Below, one piece after another: positions 23,630-31,780 of a DNA stretch of 31,780 nt. Under the pieces are notes generated by a model. It saw nothing but the letters and a program-made list of their open reading frames with translations, made no database searches and was not told the DNA's origin. The position numbers and the translations under genes are program-made. This stretch comes from Bacteroidales bacterium. Lineage in GTDB: Bacteria > Bacteroidota > Bacteroidia > Bacteroidales > Bacteroidaceae. Where the stretch lies: positions 1-31,780 of the forward strand of contig SFPC01000011.1 in the NCBI GenBank assembly GCA_004552195.1. Direction: 5' to 3'. Position 1 is the stretch's first letter; each line of letters starts with the position of its first letter.

Positions 23630-24526
23630 CCTGCGCAAACGCTACGGCGGGGTGGACGCGCTGCGCGGCGTGTCGCTCCGCATCGGCGAGGGCGAGCTGT
23701 TCGGCATCATCGGGCCGGACGGGGCGGGCAAGACGACGCTGCTGCGCATCCTGGCCTCGCTCCTCGTGCCCGACGGCGGCACGGCACAGGTGTGCGGACT
23801 GGACGTGGTGCGCCAGTTTCGAGAGGTGCGCCGCCGGCTGGGCTACATGCCGGGGCGTTTCTCGCTCTACCAGGACCTGACGGTGGAGGAGAACCTGCGT
23901 TTCTTTGCCCGCCTGTTCGGCACTTCGGTGGAGGCGAACTACGACCTGATTGCCGACATCTACGGACAGCTGGCACCCTTCAAGGACCGGCGCGCCGGCA
24001 AACTGTCGGGCGGCATGAAGCAGAAGCTCGCGCTCTGCTGCTCGCTGGTACACCGCCCAAGGTGCTGCTGCTCGACGAGCCTACCACGGGGGTCGACGCG
24101 GTGTCGCGCCGCGAATTCTGGCAGATGCTGGACCGCATCACGGCGCAGGGCATCACGGTGGTGGCCTCCACGCCTTACATGGACGAGGCGGCGCGCTGCC
24201 GCCGCATTGCGCTGATGCAGGACGGACGTTTCCTGCTGACAGACACGCCGCAGGGGGTGGCGCACTCCTTCCTCACCCCGCTGTGGGCGGTGCGCGCTGA
24301 CAACATGCACCGGCTGCTGCCTGACGTGCGCTGCCTCGACGAGGTGCTGTCGGCCTACTCGTTCGGCGACAGCCTGCACGTGACGTTCCGCTCGGCAGCC
24401 GGGGTGGCATTGCTCGAAAAGCATCTGGCGCAGTGCGAACATACGGGAGTGGAAATACAGGCCACGCCGCCGGGCGTGGAGGACGTGTTTATTCATTTAG
24501 GCAACAAGGACAATGATGAAGGATGA
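23607..24526 (+). pseudogene. ABC transporter ATPase, interrupted by a one-base frameshift
   Basis: ATPase subunit of the export operon (YbhF-like, first half). Frame from ATG 23607 gives VCFTDLRKRYGG, Walker A GPDGAGKTT, the Q-loop region and signature LSGGMKQKLAL, then runs out of homology after residue 150 (arginine at 24054-24056). The rest of the domain continues in the -1 frame from 24059: KVLLLDEPTTGVD (Walker B and D-loop), STPYMDEA (switch His replaced by Pro-like context STP), and the C-terminal tail to 24526. One C is missing from CGCCCAAGG relative to the expected CGCCCCAAGG. Uninterrupted, the product would be 306 residues. The truncated 202-residue product lacks Walker B and could not hydrolyse ATP. 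No slippery heptamer is visible, so a sequencing/assembly error or a recent mutation is more likely than programmed frameshifting. Confidence 0.85.
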
Positions 24527-25292
24527 GGCGGTGATACGGACGGAGGGGCTGACGAAACGCTTCGGCACGTTCGTGGCGGTGAAGGGCATCAGTTTTTCGG
24601 TGCGGCGCGGGGAGATTTTCGGCTTCCTTGGGGCGAACGGTGCGGGCAAGACGACGGCCATGCGGATGCTGTGCGGCCTGAGCCGTCCCTCGGCAGGACG
24701 GGCGTGGGTGGCGGGCTGCGACGTGGCGCGCAACCCGGAGGAGGTGAAGCGGCGCATCGGCTACATGAGCCAACGCTTCTCGCTCTACGAAGACCTCACA
24801 GTGCGCGAAAACCTGAAGCTCTACGGCGGCATCTACGGTATGCGACGCGAGGCTATCCGCGAGAAGACGGAGCGCGTGCTCAAGGAGTTGCAGCTGGAGC
24901 GCGAGGCGGACAAGTTGGTGGCTTCGCTGCCGTTGGGCTGGAAGCAGAAGCTGGCGTTTTCCGTGGCCATCTTCCATGAGCCGCAGATTGTGTTTCTCGA
25001 CGAGCCGACGGGCGGGGTGGACCCGCTGACGCGCCGCCGTTTCTGGGAGATGATTTACGCGGCGGCGGAACGGGGCATCACGGTGTTCGTAACCACGCAC
25101 TACATGGACGAGGCGGAGTACTGCGACCGTGTCAGCATCATGGTGGACGGGGAGATACGTGCCCTCGACACGCCGCGCCGACTGCGCGAAGCATTCGGGG
25201 CAGAGGGGATGGACGAGGTGTTCCAACGCCTGGTGCGGACGGAGCGGACGGACCGCGGTGCCGGCGCAGCGGCGGACGCAACGGACGAATAA
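24513..25292 (+). CDS. ABC transporter ATP-binding protein
   Basis: Second ATPase of the operon, 259 residues, overlapping the end of the first by 14 bp. Walker A is GANGAGKTT, the Q-loop SQRFSLYEDLTV, Walker B IVFLDEPTGGVD and the switch histidine TTHYMDEAE. The signature motif is degenerate, SLPLGWKQKLAFS instead of LSGGQ, as in the C-terminal half of YbhF-type proteins. With the first ATPase it would form a heterodimer corresponding to the fused two-domain YbhF. The start can be either of two adjacent ATGs at 24513 and 24516. Confidence 0.93.
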   Translation: MMKDEAVIRTEGLTKRFGTFVAVKGISFSVRRGEIFGFLGANGAGKTTAMRMLCGLSRPSAGRAWVAGCDVARNPEEVKRRIGYMSQRFSLYEDLTVRENLKLYGGIYGMRREAIREKTERVLKELQLEREADKLVASLPLGWKQKLAFSVAIFHEPQIVFLDEPTGGVDPLTRRRFWEMIYAAAERGITVFVTTHYMDEAEYCDRVSIMVDGEIRALDTPRRLREAFGAEGMDEVFQRLVRTERTDRGAGAAADATDE

Positions 25293-25310
25293 CGATTGTT
25301 TGGTGCAAGC

Positions 25311-26462
25311 ATGAAGACTTTTATCAGTTTTATACAAAAGGAGTTCCGCCATATCCTGCGCGACAAGCGCACGATGCTGATTTTGCTGGGCATGCCCATC
25401 GCGCAAATCCTGCTCTTCGGCTTTGCCATCTCCACGGAAGTGAAGAACAGCCGGGTGGCGGTGCTGGACCCTTCGGGCGATGCGACGACGCGCCGCATTG
25501 TGGAGCAGCTGGATGCCAGCCAGTACTTTGAGGTGGCGCACCGCGTGGACCGCATCGAGGAGGTAGACCGCCTGTTCCGCCGGGGCGACATTGCGCTGGC
25601 GGTGGTGTTCAGCCCGAACTTCGACTCGAAACTGCAACACACGGGACAAGCCCGCCTGCAACTGATTGCGGACGGCACGGAGCCTAACCAGGCGCAAATG
25701 GTGGCGGGCTATGCCTCGCAGGTGGTGCAAAGCGCACTGACCCGGAGCGGCAGCGGCGCAGTCAACGGCGGAAACAGCTCGGTGGACAGCGCAAGCGGCG
25801 CGGCGGTTGGCAGAGGCGGCGGGGTGAAGACGTGCATCCGCTACCTGTTCAACCCGCAGTCGAAGAGCGCGTTCAACTTTGTGCCGGGCGTGATGGGGAT
25901 GATTTTGCTGCTCATCTGCGCCATGATGACCTCCGTGTCGATTGTGCGCGAGAAGGAGACGGGCAGCATGGAGGTGTTGCTGGCTTCACCGATGCCGCCG
26001 CTGGGCATCGTGCTGGCCAAGACGGTGCCCTACTTCGTATTGTCGGGTGTGAACCTGGCCACCATCCTGCTGCTGTCGAAGTTCGTGCTTGGCGTGCCGG
26101 TGCAGGGCAGCTTGGCGTTGCTCCTGGGCATCTCGTTGCTCTACATCCTGCTGTCGCTCTCGCTGGGCTTGTTCATCTCGAACATAGTGCAGTCGCAGAT
26201 GGCGGCGGTGCTGGTTTCGGGCATGGGACTGATTATGCCTACGGTGATTCTCTCGGGCCTGATGTTCCCCATCGACAGTATGCCGGAAATACTGCAATAC
26301 ATCTCGGGCATCGTGCCAGCCCGCTGGTTTATCAGCGCGGTGCGCAAGGTGATGATCGAGGGGGTGGAAACGCTCCACGTGATAAAAGAAATCTGCGTGC
26401 TGGCCGGCATGACGGTGGCACTGCTGACAACAAGCATCCTGACGTTCCGCGTAAGACTGTAA
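25311..26462 (+). CDS. ABC-2 type permease (YbhS-like)
   Basis: Membrane subunit, 383 residues, of the ABC-2 export family. One N-terminal membrane helix (LILLGMPIAQILLFGFAI), a large periplasmic domain of about 150 residues (VAVLDPSGDATTRRIVEQL, VVFSPNFDSKL), then five helices from VPGVMGMILLLICAMMTSVS to the C-terminus, with the EKETGSMEVLLASP motif typical of these permeases. Between residues about 150 and 180 there is a low-complexity Gly/Ser-rich linker (SGSGAVNGGNSSVDSASGAAVGRGGG, quoted in part). I use ATG 25311; an in-frame TTG at 25296 is less likely. It follows the ATPase by 18 bp and pairs with the next permease. The exported substrate is unknown. Confidence 0.92.
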   Translation: MKTFISFIQKEFRHILRDKRTMLILLGMPIAQILLFGFAISTEVKNSRVAVLDPSGDATTRRIVEQLDASQYFEVAHRVDRIEEVDRLFRRGDIALAVVFSPNFDSKLQHTGQARLQLIADGTEPNQAQMVAGYASQVVQSALTRSGSGAVNGGNSSVDSASGAAVGRGGGVKTCIRYLFNPQSKSAFNFVPGVMGMILLLICAMMTSVSIVREKETGSMEVLLASPMPPLGIVLAKTVPYFVLSGVNLATILLLSKFVLGVPVQGSLALLLGISLLYILLSLSLGLFISNIVQSQMAAVLVSGMGLIMPTVILSGLMFPIDSMPEILQYISGIVPARWFISAVRKVMIEGVETLHVIKEICVLAGMTVALLTTSILTFRVRL

Positions 26463-26501
26463 GCGGGGAAAAGCCATTCAAATATCCTCTAAGACACAAC
26501 A

Positions 26502-27593
26502 ATGATGCTGTATTTTCTCATAGAAAAGGAATTCAAGCAATTCCTGCGCAACAGTTTCCTGCCGCGCATGGTGGTGATGATGCCGCTCATGATGATGCTC
26601 GTGCTGCCCTGGGCCGCCAACCAGGAAGTGCGCCACCTGGCACTCTGCGTGGTGGACCACGACGAGTCGGCCTATACGCACCGGCTGACGGAACGCATCG
26701 TGGCAACCGACTACTTCCACTTGGCGTGCCGCGCCTCCACCTACGACGAAGCCTTGGAACGGGTGAAGAACGGCGAGGCCGACATGGTGCTGGAATTTCC
26801 TGCCCACTTTGAACGAGACAGCCAACGCGGCGAACAGCCCTCGGCCTACGTGGCCACCAATGCCGTGGACGGCACGAAGGGGACCATCGGTTCGTCGTAT
26901 CTCGCACAGATCCTGGCCTCACCGCTGCCCGACGAGAAAGCGGCCCAAGCCATCCTTTCGCCCCTGAGCCAGCAATTCCGTTTCAATCCCCACTTGGACT
27001 ACAAAGTGTTCATGGTGCCGGCCATGATGGTGATGCTCCTCACGCTGCTGGCGGGCTATCTGCCGGCACTGAACATCGTGGGCGAGAAGGAGAAAGGCAC
27101 CATCGAGCAGATGAACGTGTCGCCCGTGAGCCGCCTGCAATTCGTGATGGCGAAGCTGCTGCCCTTCTGGGCCGTGGGGCTGTTTGTGATGACGCTGTGC
27201 CTCGTGCTGGCCGCCGTGGTCTACGGCCTCGTGCCGCAAGGGTCGTTGGGCAGCATCTACGCCCTGGCGGCGGTGTACATCCTCGTGGTATCGGGCATGG
27301 GACTGGTCATATCCAATTACAGCCACACGACGCAGCAGGCCGTACTGGTGATGTATTTCTTCACGATGATACTGCTGCTGATGAGCGGCCTGCTCACACC
27401 GTTGCGGAGTATGCCGGAGTGGGCGCAATACATCGCGGCAGCCAATCCGCTCCGCTACTTCGTGGAAGCCATGCGCGCCATCTTCCTCAAAGGCAGCACG
27501 CTGGCCGACCTCAGCCGCCAAGTCCTCGCCCTCCTCTCCTTTGCCGCCGTGTTCAACGCTTGGGCCGTGGCCACGTACAAGAAGGTGGAATAA
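26502..27593 (+). CDS. ABC-2 type permease (YbhR-like)
   Basis: Second membrane subunit, 363 residues, same architecture: an N-terminal helix (MVVMMPLMMMLVLPWA), a periplasmic domain (LCVVDHDESAYTHRLTERI), and a C-terminal bundle of five helices with GEKEKGTIEQMNVSPVSR, the family's coupling motif. It is separated by 39 bp from the first permease and ends the export operon. The two permeases and two ATPases would form one heteromeric pump. Its 3' flank holds the 21-bp TTTCACAC repeats. Confidence 0.92.
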   Translation: MMLYFLIEKEFKQFLRNSFLPRMVVMMPLMMMLVLPWAANQEVRHLALCVVDHDESAYTHRLTERIVATDYFHLACRASTYDEALERVKNGEADMVLEFPAHFERDSQRGEQPSAYVATNAVDGTKGTIGSSYLAQILASPLPDEKAAQAILSPLSQQFRFNPHLDYKVFMVPAMMVMLLTLLAGYLPALNIVGEKEKGTIEQMNVSPVSRLQFVMAKLLPFWAVGLFVMTLCLVLAAVVYGLVPQGSLGSIYALAAVYILVVSGMGLVISNYSHTTQQAVLVMYFFTMILLLMSGLLTPLRSMPEWAQYIAAANPLRYFVEAMRAIFLKGSTLADLSRQVLALLSFAAVFNAWAVATYKKVE

Positions 27594-27661
27594 CCTCTGC
27601 CAGAAAAGCCGCCCTTTCCCCCACCCAGCCGGCAACAAGACCTACTCCTGGATTTTCTAAG

Positions 27662-27721
27662 CCCAGTGTGAAAAGTTTCACACCCAGTGCAAAAAGTTTC
27701 ACACCCAATGTGAAAAATTTG
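27662..27721. repeat. 21-bp TTTCACAC/GTGTGAAA array
   Basis: CCCAGTGTGAAAAGTTTCAC-type units begin at 27662, 27683 and 27704, again 21 bp apart; the third is degenerate and incomplete. The first contains the near-perfect palindrome GTGTGAAA-AG-TTTCACAC (27666-27683). The 329-bp gap 27594-27922 contains no gene otherwise; it ends in a -7 box. Confidence 0.8.
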
Positions 27722-27874
27722 CTCATTCTATAATCAAAACTGTCACATACTCACGCCTAACTAAAAACCGATACAGCCATTCCCCCTCCCACTCCACCCT
27801 CACCACTCTGGCCCGCATTACTCCATAGGTAGCCATAAACTCCTGTGTATTACCTAAAAAACCAAAGAAATGCT

Positions 27875-27882
27875 TACTTTTG
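27875..27882 (+). promoter_or_regulatory. -7 box for the MsbA-like gene
   Basis: TACTTTTG matches TAnnTTTG, followed by CCC, about 40 bp before the ATG at 27923. The -33 region has no clear TTTG. Confidence 0.5.
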
Positions 27883-27922
27883 CCCAAAAATTTATTAACC
27901 CTACGAAAAAAACAGGCCGGAC

Positions 27923-29758
27923 ATGAAAGAATTCATGCGCGTGATGCGACAATATGTCAAGCCCTACAAATTATACCTTGTTGGCTCATTGGTGTTTAAC
28001 CTGCTCTCGGCTATACTCAATGTCTTCTCCTTCGTATCCATCATTCCCATGCTCCAAATGCTCTTCGGCATTGACCAGAACCGCTACGAGTTCATACCAT
28101 GGTCGGCAGCGGGAATGAGTATGAAGGACATCGCCGTTAACAATATGTACTGGTACACCACAGAGCTGATGGACCAATACGGAGCGGCCACGGCACTGCT
28201 CTTCATCGGCCTATTCCTCGTTACGGCCACGCTCCTGAAAACAAGCTGCTACTTCGCCTCGGTGGGCATCATGGTGCCGCTGCGCACGGGCATCGTACGC
28301 GACATCCGCTCACGTGTGTACCATAAAATCACTTCCCTGCCGCTCTCGTTCTTCTCGGACGAAAGGAAAGGAGACATCATTGCGCGCATGAGCGGCGACG
28401 TGAACGAGATAGAAAACTCCATCACGGGCTCCTTAGAGATGATTATCAAGAACCCCATCCTGTTAGTGTGCTACTTCGGCGTGCTGATTTACGTGTCGTG
28501 GCAGCTCACGGTGTTCACCCTCGTGGTGTTGCCGCTCATGGGCTGGCTCATGGGACGCATTGGCCGCAAGCTGAAACACCAGAGCTTAGACGCGCAGAAT
28601 AAGTGGAGCGACACAATGGCACAACTGGAGGAGACGCTCGGCGGAATGCGCATCATCAAGGCGTTTACGGCGGAACACAAAATGACGAAACGCTTTGACC
28701 GCTGCACCAACGACTTCCGGAAGGCTTCGAGCCGCGTGGCGGTGAGACAGGCTTCGGCCCACCCCGTCAGCGAGTTCCTCGGCACGGCACTCATCGTGTT
28801 GGTGCTGTGGTACGGCGGTACACTGATTTTCTCGGACCACTCACCCATTGATGCACCTACCTTCATCTTCTACATGGTCATCCTTTACAGCATCATCCAG
28901 CCGCTGAAGGATTTCTCGAAAGCATCGTACAACATCCCGAAAGGCATGGCCTCGGTGGAACGCATCAACAAAATCCTCAACGCGGAGAACCCCATTACGG
29001 AAGCAGCGAACCCGGTGCGCATGGACGGCTTGCACGACTGCATTGAGTTCCGCAACGTGAGCTTCTCGTACAACGGCACGACACCGGTGCTGACAGACGT
29101 GAACCTGACGGTGTGCCGGGGACAGACCATTGCCCTGGTGGGACAAAGCGGCTCGGGCAAGTCGACACTGGTGGACCTCCTGCCGCGCTACCACGACGTG
29201 AGCGGGGGTGAAATCCTCATCGACGGGAAAAACGTAAAGACACTGGCGCTCTCGGACTTGCGCGCACTCATCGGAAACGTGAACCAGGAGGCGATACTCT
29301 TCAACGATTCTTTCTACAACAACATCACCTTCGGCGTGGAACAGGCCACGATGGAGGAGGTTATCGAAGCGGCGAAAATTGCCAACGCCCACGATTTCAT
29401 CATGGAGAGCGAACAGGGCTACGACACGAAGGTGGGCGACCGGGGCTGCCGCTTGTCGGGCGGACAACGCCAGCGCATCTCCATAGCCCGCGCCATCCTG
29501 AAAAACCCGGCCATACTCATTCTCGACGAGGCGACTTCGGCTCTCGACACGGAGAGCGAACGCTTGGTACAGGAGGCATTGGAACACCTGATGAAGACCC
29601 GCACCACCATAGCCATTGCGCACCGGCTCTCAACCATCAAGAACGCCGACGAAATCTGCGTGCTCTACGAAGGACGCATCGTGGAACGGGGCACACACGA
29701 GGAACTACTCAAACAGGGGGGATATTACAAACGCTTGAACGATATGCAGCAGCTCTGA
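27923..29758 (+). CDS. ABC exporter, fused permease and ATPase (MsbA-like)
   Basis: A 611-residue half-transporter that works as a homodimer in the inner membrane. Six membrane helices in residues about 15-330 (for example LYLVGSLVFNLLSAILNVFSF, AATALLFIGLFLVTATLL, LLVCYFGVLIYVSWQLTVFTLVVLPLMGWLMG), with a loop between helices 1 and 2 longer than usual (about residues 45-80). The ATPase domain has Walker A GQSGSGKST near residue 407, signature LSGGQRQRIS and Walker B ILILDEATSALD. The nearest functional group is lipid A/lipid flippases, but exporters of other substrates look alike, so MsbA function is inferred. It is 25 bp upstream of the LTA-synthase-family gene and likely co-transcribed. 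Confidence 0.92.
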   Translation: MKEFMRVMRQYVKPYKLYLVGSLVFNLLSAILNVFSFVSIIPMLQMLFGIDQNRYEFIPWSAAGMSMKDIAVNNMYWYTTELMDQYGAATALLFIGLFLVTATLLKTSCYFASVGIMVPLRTGIVRDIRSRVYHKITSLPLSFFSDERKGDIIARMSGDVNEIENSITGSLEMIIKNPILLVCYFGVLIYVSWQLTVFTLVVLPLMGWLMGRIGRKLKHQSLDAQNKWSDTMAQLEETLGGMRIIKAFTAEHKMTKRFDRCTNDFRKASSRVAVRQASAHPVSEFLGTALIVLVLWYGGTLIFSDHSPIDAPTFIFYMVILYSIIQPLKDFSKASYNIPKGMASVERINKILNAENPITEAANPVRMDGLHDCIEFRNVSFSYNGTTPVLTDVNLTVCRGQTIALVGQSGSGKSTLVDLLPRYHDVSGGEILIDGKNVKTLALSDLRALIGNVNQEAILFNDSFYNNITFGVEQATMEEVIEAAKIANAHDFIMESEQGYDTKVGDRGCRLSGGQRQRISIARAILKNPAILILDEATSALDTESERLVQEALEHLMKTRTTIAIAHRLSTIKNADEICVLYEGRIVERGTHEELLKQGGYYKRLNDMQQL

Positions 29759-29783
29759 TACGAGCTGCCCAATTCTCTTTTCC

Positions 29784-31634
29784 ATGAAAAAGCCTTTACG
29801 CCTTCTCGCTCTGCTCGGCTTCTACGCCACCATGGTGCTACTCTTCGCCGTGGCGAAACTGTGTTTCGTCGTGGCGCAACCGGCGGCGGTGCGCGGCGAG
29901 GTGTCTGCGGCGGAACTGGCACAAATCGTGTGGCACGGTTTGCCGCTCGACCTGGCCACGGCGGGCTATGCCGCCGCTCCGCTGTGGCTGCTCTTAGGGC
30001 TGAGCGTATGGATGCACATTCGCGGCCTGCAAAGGGTGTACAGCATGTATGCCGCCCTGCTGGCGGCCCTGTTAGCCGTCATCGCCGTGGCCGACACGTG
30101 CCTCTACGGTTTCTGGGGCATCAAGCTAGACGGCACGGTGTGGAACTACCTGTCGCAACCCGGCGGCGCGCTGGCCAGTGTGTCCATGTCCTACGCACTG
30201 ACCGTTACGCTGACAACGGTGGTGGCGGGCGTGGCCGTCTACTACGTGCTGCGCTGCATCGTACCCCGCCAACTGCCACCCTGCCCCCACCGGCTGTGGG
30301 CCACGGGGTTGTGGGCGGTAATGGGGGGCCTGCTTTTCTTAGGCATACGCGGCGGTGTGGGGAAAAGCACGGCGAACGTGGGGATGGCGTACTGGACAGA
30401 CCGCCCTTTTCTCAACCATGCGTCGGTAAACCCGGCCTTCAGCATTTTGGCATCGCTGCAAAAGTCGCGGAACTTTGAGGAGGAATACAACTTTTTCGAC
30501 GAGGCGGAACGCGCCCGCCTGTTTTCCATGCTCCGCTTCTCCACTGAGAGCGTAGAACCCGACACGTTGCTCCGCACCCGGCGGCCCAACGTGTTGTTGG
30601 TGCTGATGGAAGGCTGCGGAGGCACGTTTGTGCATGCCGTGGACGACAAGAGCGACCCCAACATCACGCCAAACCTGAACCGGTTGGCGGCAGAGGGCGT
30701 GGTATTCACCGAATGTTACGCCAATTCCTTCCGCACGGACCGTGGAACGGTGTGTGCGCTGAGCGGATTTCCGGCTTTCCCCGACGTGAGCGTGATGAAA
30801 TTGCCTGGGAAATGCGGCCGGCTGCCTTCCATCGCGGCCTCGCTACGCCGCGCGGGCTACTCCACGGAATTTCTCTACGGCGGCGACATCAATTTCACGA
30901 ACACGAATGGTTATCTTTTAGCCACGGGCTACGAACGTACCTTTGGCGAAACGTCATTCCCGGCTTCGGTGCGCCGCACGCACGACTGGGGCGTGACGGA
31001 CGCCATTGCCTTCGACAGTCTCCTGGTCCGCATCAACCGCTACCCCACGAATCGCCCCTGGCACTTAGGGTTCCTCACGCTGGCCAGCCACGAGCCGTGG
31101 CAGGTGCCCTACCACCGCATAGCGAACGACGAGAAGGCCAATGCAATGGCGTATCTCGACGACTGCATCGGCCGTTTCACGGATCGCCTCCGCCAATCGC
31201 CGCAGTGGGACAACACGCTGGTGATTTTCCTGCCCGACCACGGCATCCCCTACCCCGAAGGACTGACGGAAACAGACGAACGCAAGTCGCACATCCCCAT
31301 GATATGGACCGGAGGGGCGGTGCGCGAACCTCGCCGCGTGGAGGTGTTGTGCAACCAGACGGACTTGCCCGCCACACTGTTGGGACAGTTAGGGCTGCCG
31401 CACGACGATTTCCGCTTCAGCCGCGATGTGCTGAGCCGTAACTATACGCATCCGTCGGCGCTCCACGCCTGGAGCGAAGGCATCTACTATAAGGACAAAA
31501 CAGGCATCACGGTGCTGAACCTGCTCACGCAACCGGTGGGCACGTTCCGCGAAGCTCCGCAACCGTCGCAGCAACGGACCAACGCGGCCAAAGCGTTCCT
31601 GCAAACGGCCTACGATGCGCTGGGAGCACTGTAG
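29784..31634 (+). CDS. LTA synthase/sulfatase-family membrane protein
   Basis: A 616-residue protein of the alkaline-phosphatase superfamily. Five predicted N-terminal membrane helices (about residues 8-30, 57-78, 87-107, 135-157 and 171-189) anchor a large periplasmic catalytic domain. Visible catalytic elements are E276 in VLLVLMEGCGGT, the likely nucleophile T318 in NSFRTDRGT, and the metal ligands D485 and H486 in FLPDHGIPYP. Members move phosphoglycerol or phosphoethanolamine groups onto envelope polymers or lipids. Its substrate here is unknown; the MsbA-like exporter just upstream suggests envelope lipid or glycan work. It ends 47 bp before the terminal inverted repeat. Confidence 0.88.
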   Translation: MKKPLRLLALLGFYATMVLLFAVAKLCFVVAQPAAVRGEVSAAELAQIVWHGLPLDLATAGYAAAPLWLLLGLSVWMHIRGLQRVYSMYAALLAALLAVIAVADTCLYGFWGIKLDGTVWNYLSQPGGALASVSMSYALTVTLTTVVAGVAVYYVLRCIVPRQLPPCPHRLWATGLWAVMGGLLFLGIRGGVGKSTANVGMAYWTDRPFLNHASVNPAFSILASLQKSRNFEEEYNFFDEAERARLFSMLRFSTESVEPDTLLRTRRPNVLLVLMEGCGGTFVHAVDDKSDPNITPNLNRLAAEGVVFTECYANSFRTDRGTVCALSGFPAFPDVSVMKLPGKCGRLPSIAASLRRAGYSTEFLYGGDINFTNTNGYLLATGYERTFGETSFPASVRRTHDWGVTDAIAFDSLLVRINRYPTNRPWHLGFLTLASHEPWQVPYHRIANDEKANAMAYLDDCIGRFTDRLRQSPQWDNTLVIFLPDHGIPYPEGLTETDERKSHIPMIWTGGAVREPRRVEVLCNQTDLPATLLGQLGLPHDDFRFSRDVLSRNYTHPSALHAWSEGIYYKDKTGITVLNLLTQPVGTFREAPQPSQQRTNAAKAFLQTAYDALGAL

Positions 31635-31681
31635 TAAAGCCTTGAAAACGAAGCTCTGTTGGCAGAATGATAAGCCCAAAC

Positions 31682-31780
31682 GGTAAGTAGGTGTTGAAAA
31701 TTAGTTTATATCATGTGTGCTCTATTGGGATGCAGTTAGTTTCTTTTTTTGAGATTGCTCTCCCCCGATAACGGGGGAGT
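31682..31780. repeat. 99-bp terminal inverted repeat, right copy
   Basis: Exact reverse complement of bases 1-99. Read in this direction it contains CTCCCCCGATAACGGGGGAG, a perfect hairpin with a four-base loop, at the very end of the window. A stretch of seven T's and GAGATTGCTCTC precede it. See the left copy for interpretation. Confidence 0.9.

Noticed and set aside
24045..24070. Programmed -1 ribosomal frameshift in the ABC ATPase
   Set aside because: No slippery heptamer of the X XXY YYZ type and no obvious stimulatory stem were seen; a missing C is the simpler explanation.
1..31780. The whole window as a composite transposon
   Set aside because: Ends are inverted repeats, but the inside is conserved housekeeping gene order with no transposase or integrase and no visible target duplication.

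Overview
The window looks like an ordinary core segment of a Bacteroidota chromosome, order Bacteroidales and most likely Prevotellaceae or close to it. The reasons are the gene content, the repeated -7 promoter box of the form TAnnTTTG typical of this phylum, DUF2851 and DUF5723 proteins, lipoproteins with an acidic tail after the lipobox cysteine, and a cobalamin-riboswitch/BtuB/BtuG-like locus. Base composition is about 55% G+C in the housekeeping part and visibly higher from about 18.7 to 27.6 kb.

Layout. 1-487: window end with a 99-bp repeat, a 21-bp-module array and a hairpin-rich repeat. 488-3837 (minus): dprA, a hotdog thioesterase, three 84-bp tandem repeats, and a DUF2851 gene. 4144-10505 (plus): mnmG, apt, uvrC, dtd, a MazG-like pyrophosphohydrolase and deoC (tRNA modification, purine salvage, DNA repair, D-aminoacyl-tRNA proofreading, nucleotide hygiene). 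10506-11041: convergent intergenic region full of phased repeats. 11042-14909: divergent polyprenyl synthetase and polA. 14999-18308 (minus): a DUF5723 beta-barrel gene and an unrecognised lipoprotein gene in one operon. 18500-21930 (plus): cobalamin riboswitch, BtuB-like TonB receptor and a BtuG-like beta-propeller lipoprotein. 21931-22732: 0.8 kb of stacked repeats. 22733-27593 (plus): a YbhGFSR-type export operon (lipoprotein HlyD-type subunit, two ABC ATPases, two permeases) whose first ATPase gene is broken by a one-base frameshift. 27923-31634 (plus): MsbA-like ABC exporter and an LTA-synthase-family membrane hydrolase/transferase. 31682-31780: the same 99-bp repeat, inverted.

I found no CRISPR array, prophage, transposase or classic defence island. 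The most unusual content is non-coding. Several intergenic regions carry different short-repeat families that all keep a 10-bp or 21-bp (two helical turns) period, often with inverted motifs able to fold into strong hairpins. Two copies of a parS-like 14-mer, GTTCCACGTGAAAC, lie 7.1 kb apart (after mnmG and inside polA) and suggest an origin-proximal location.
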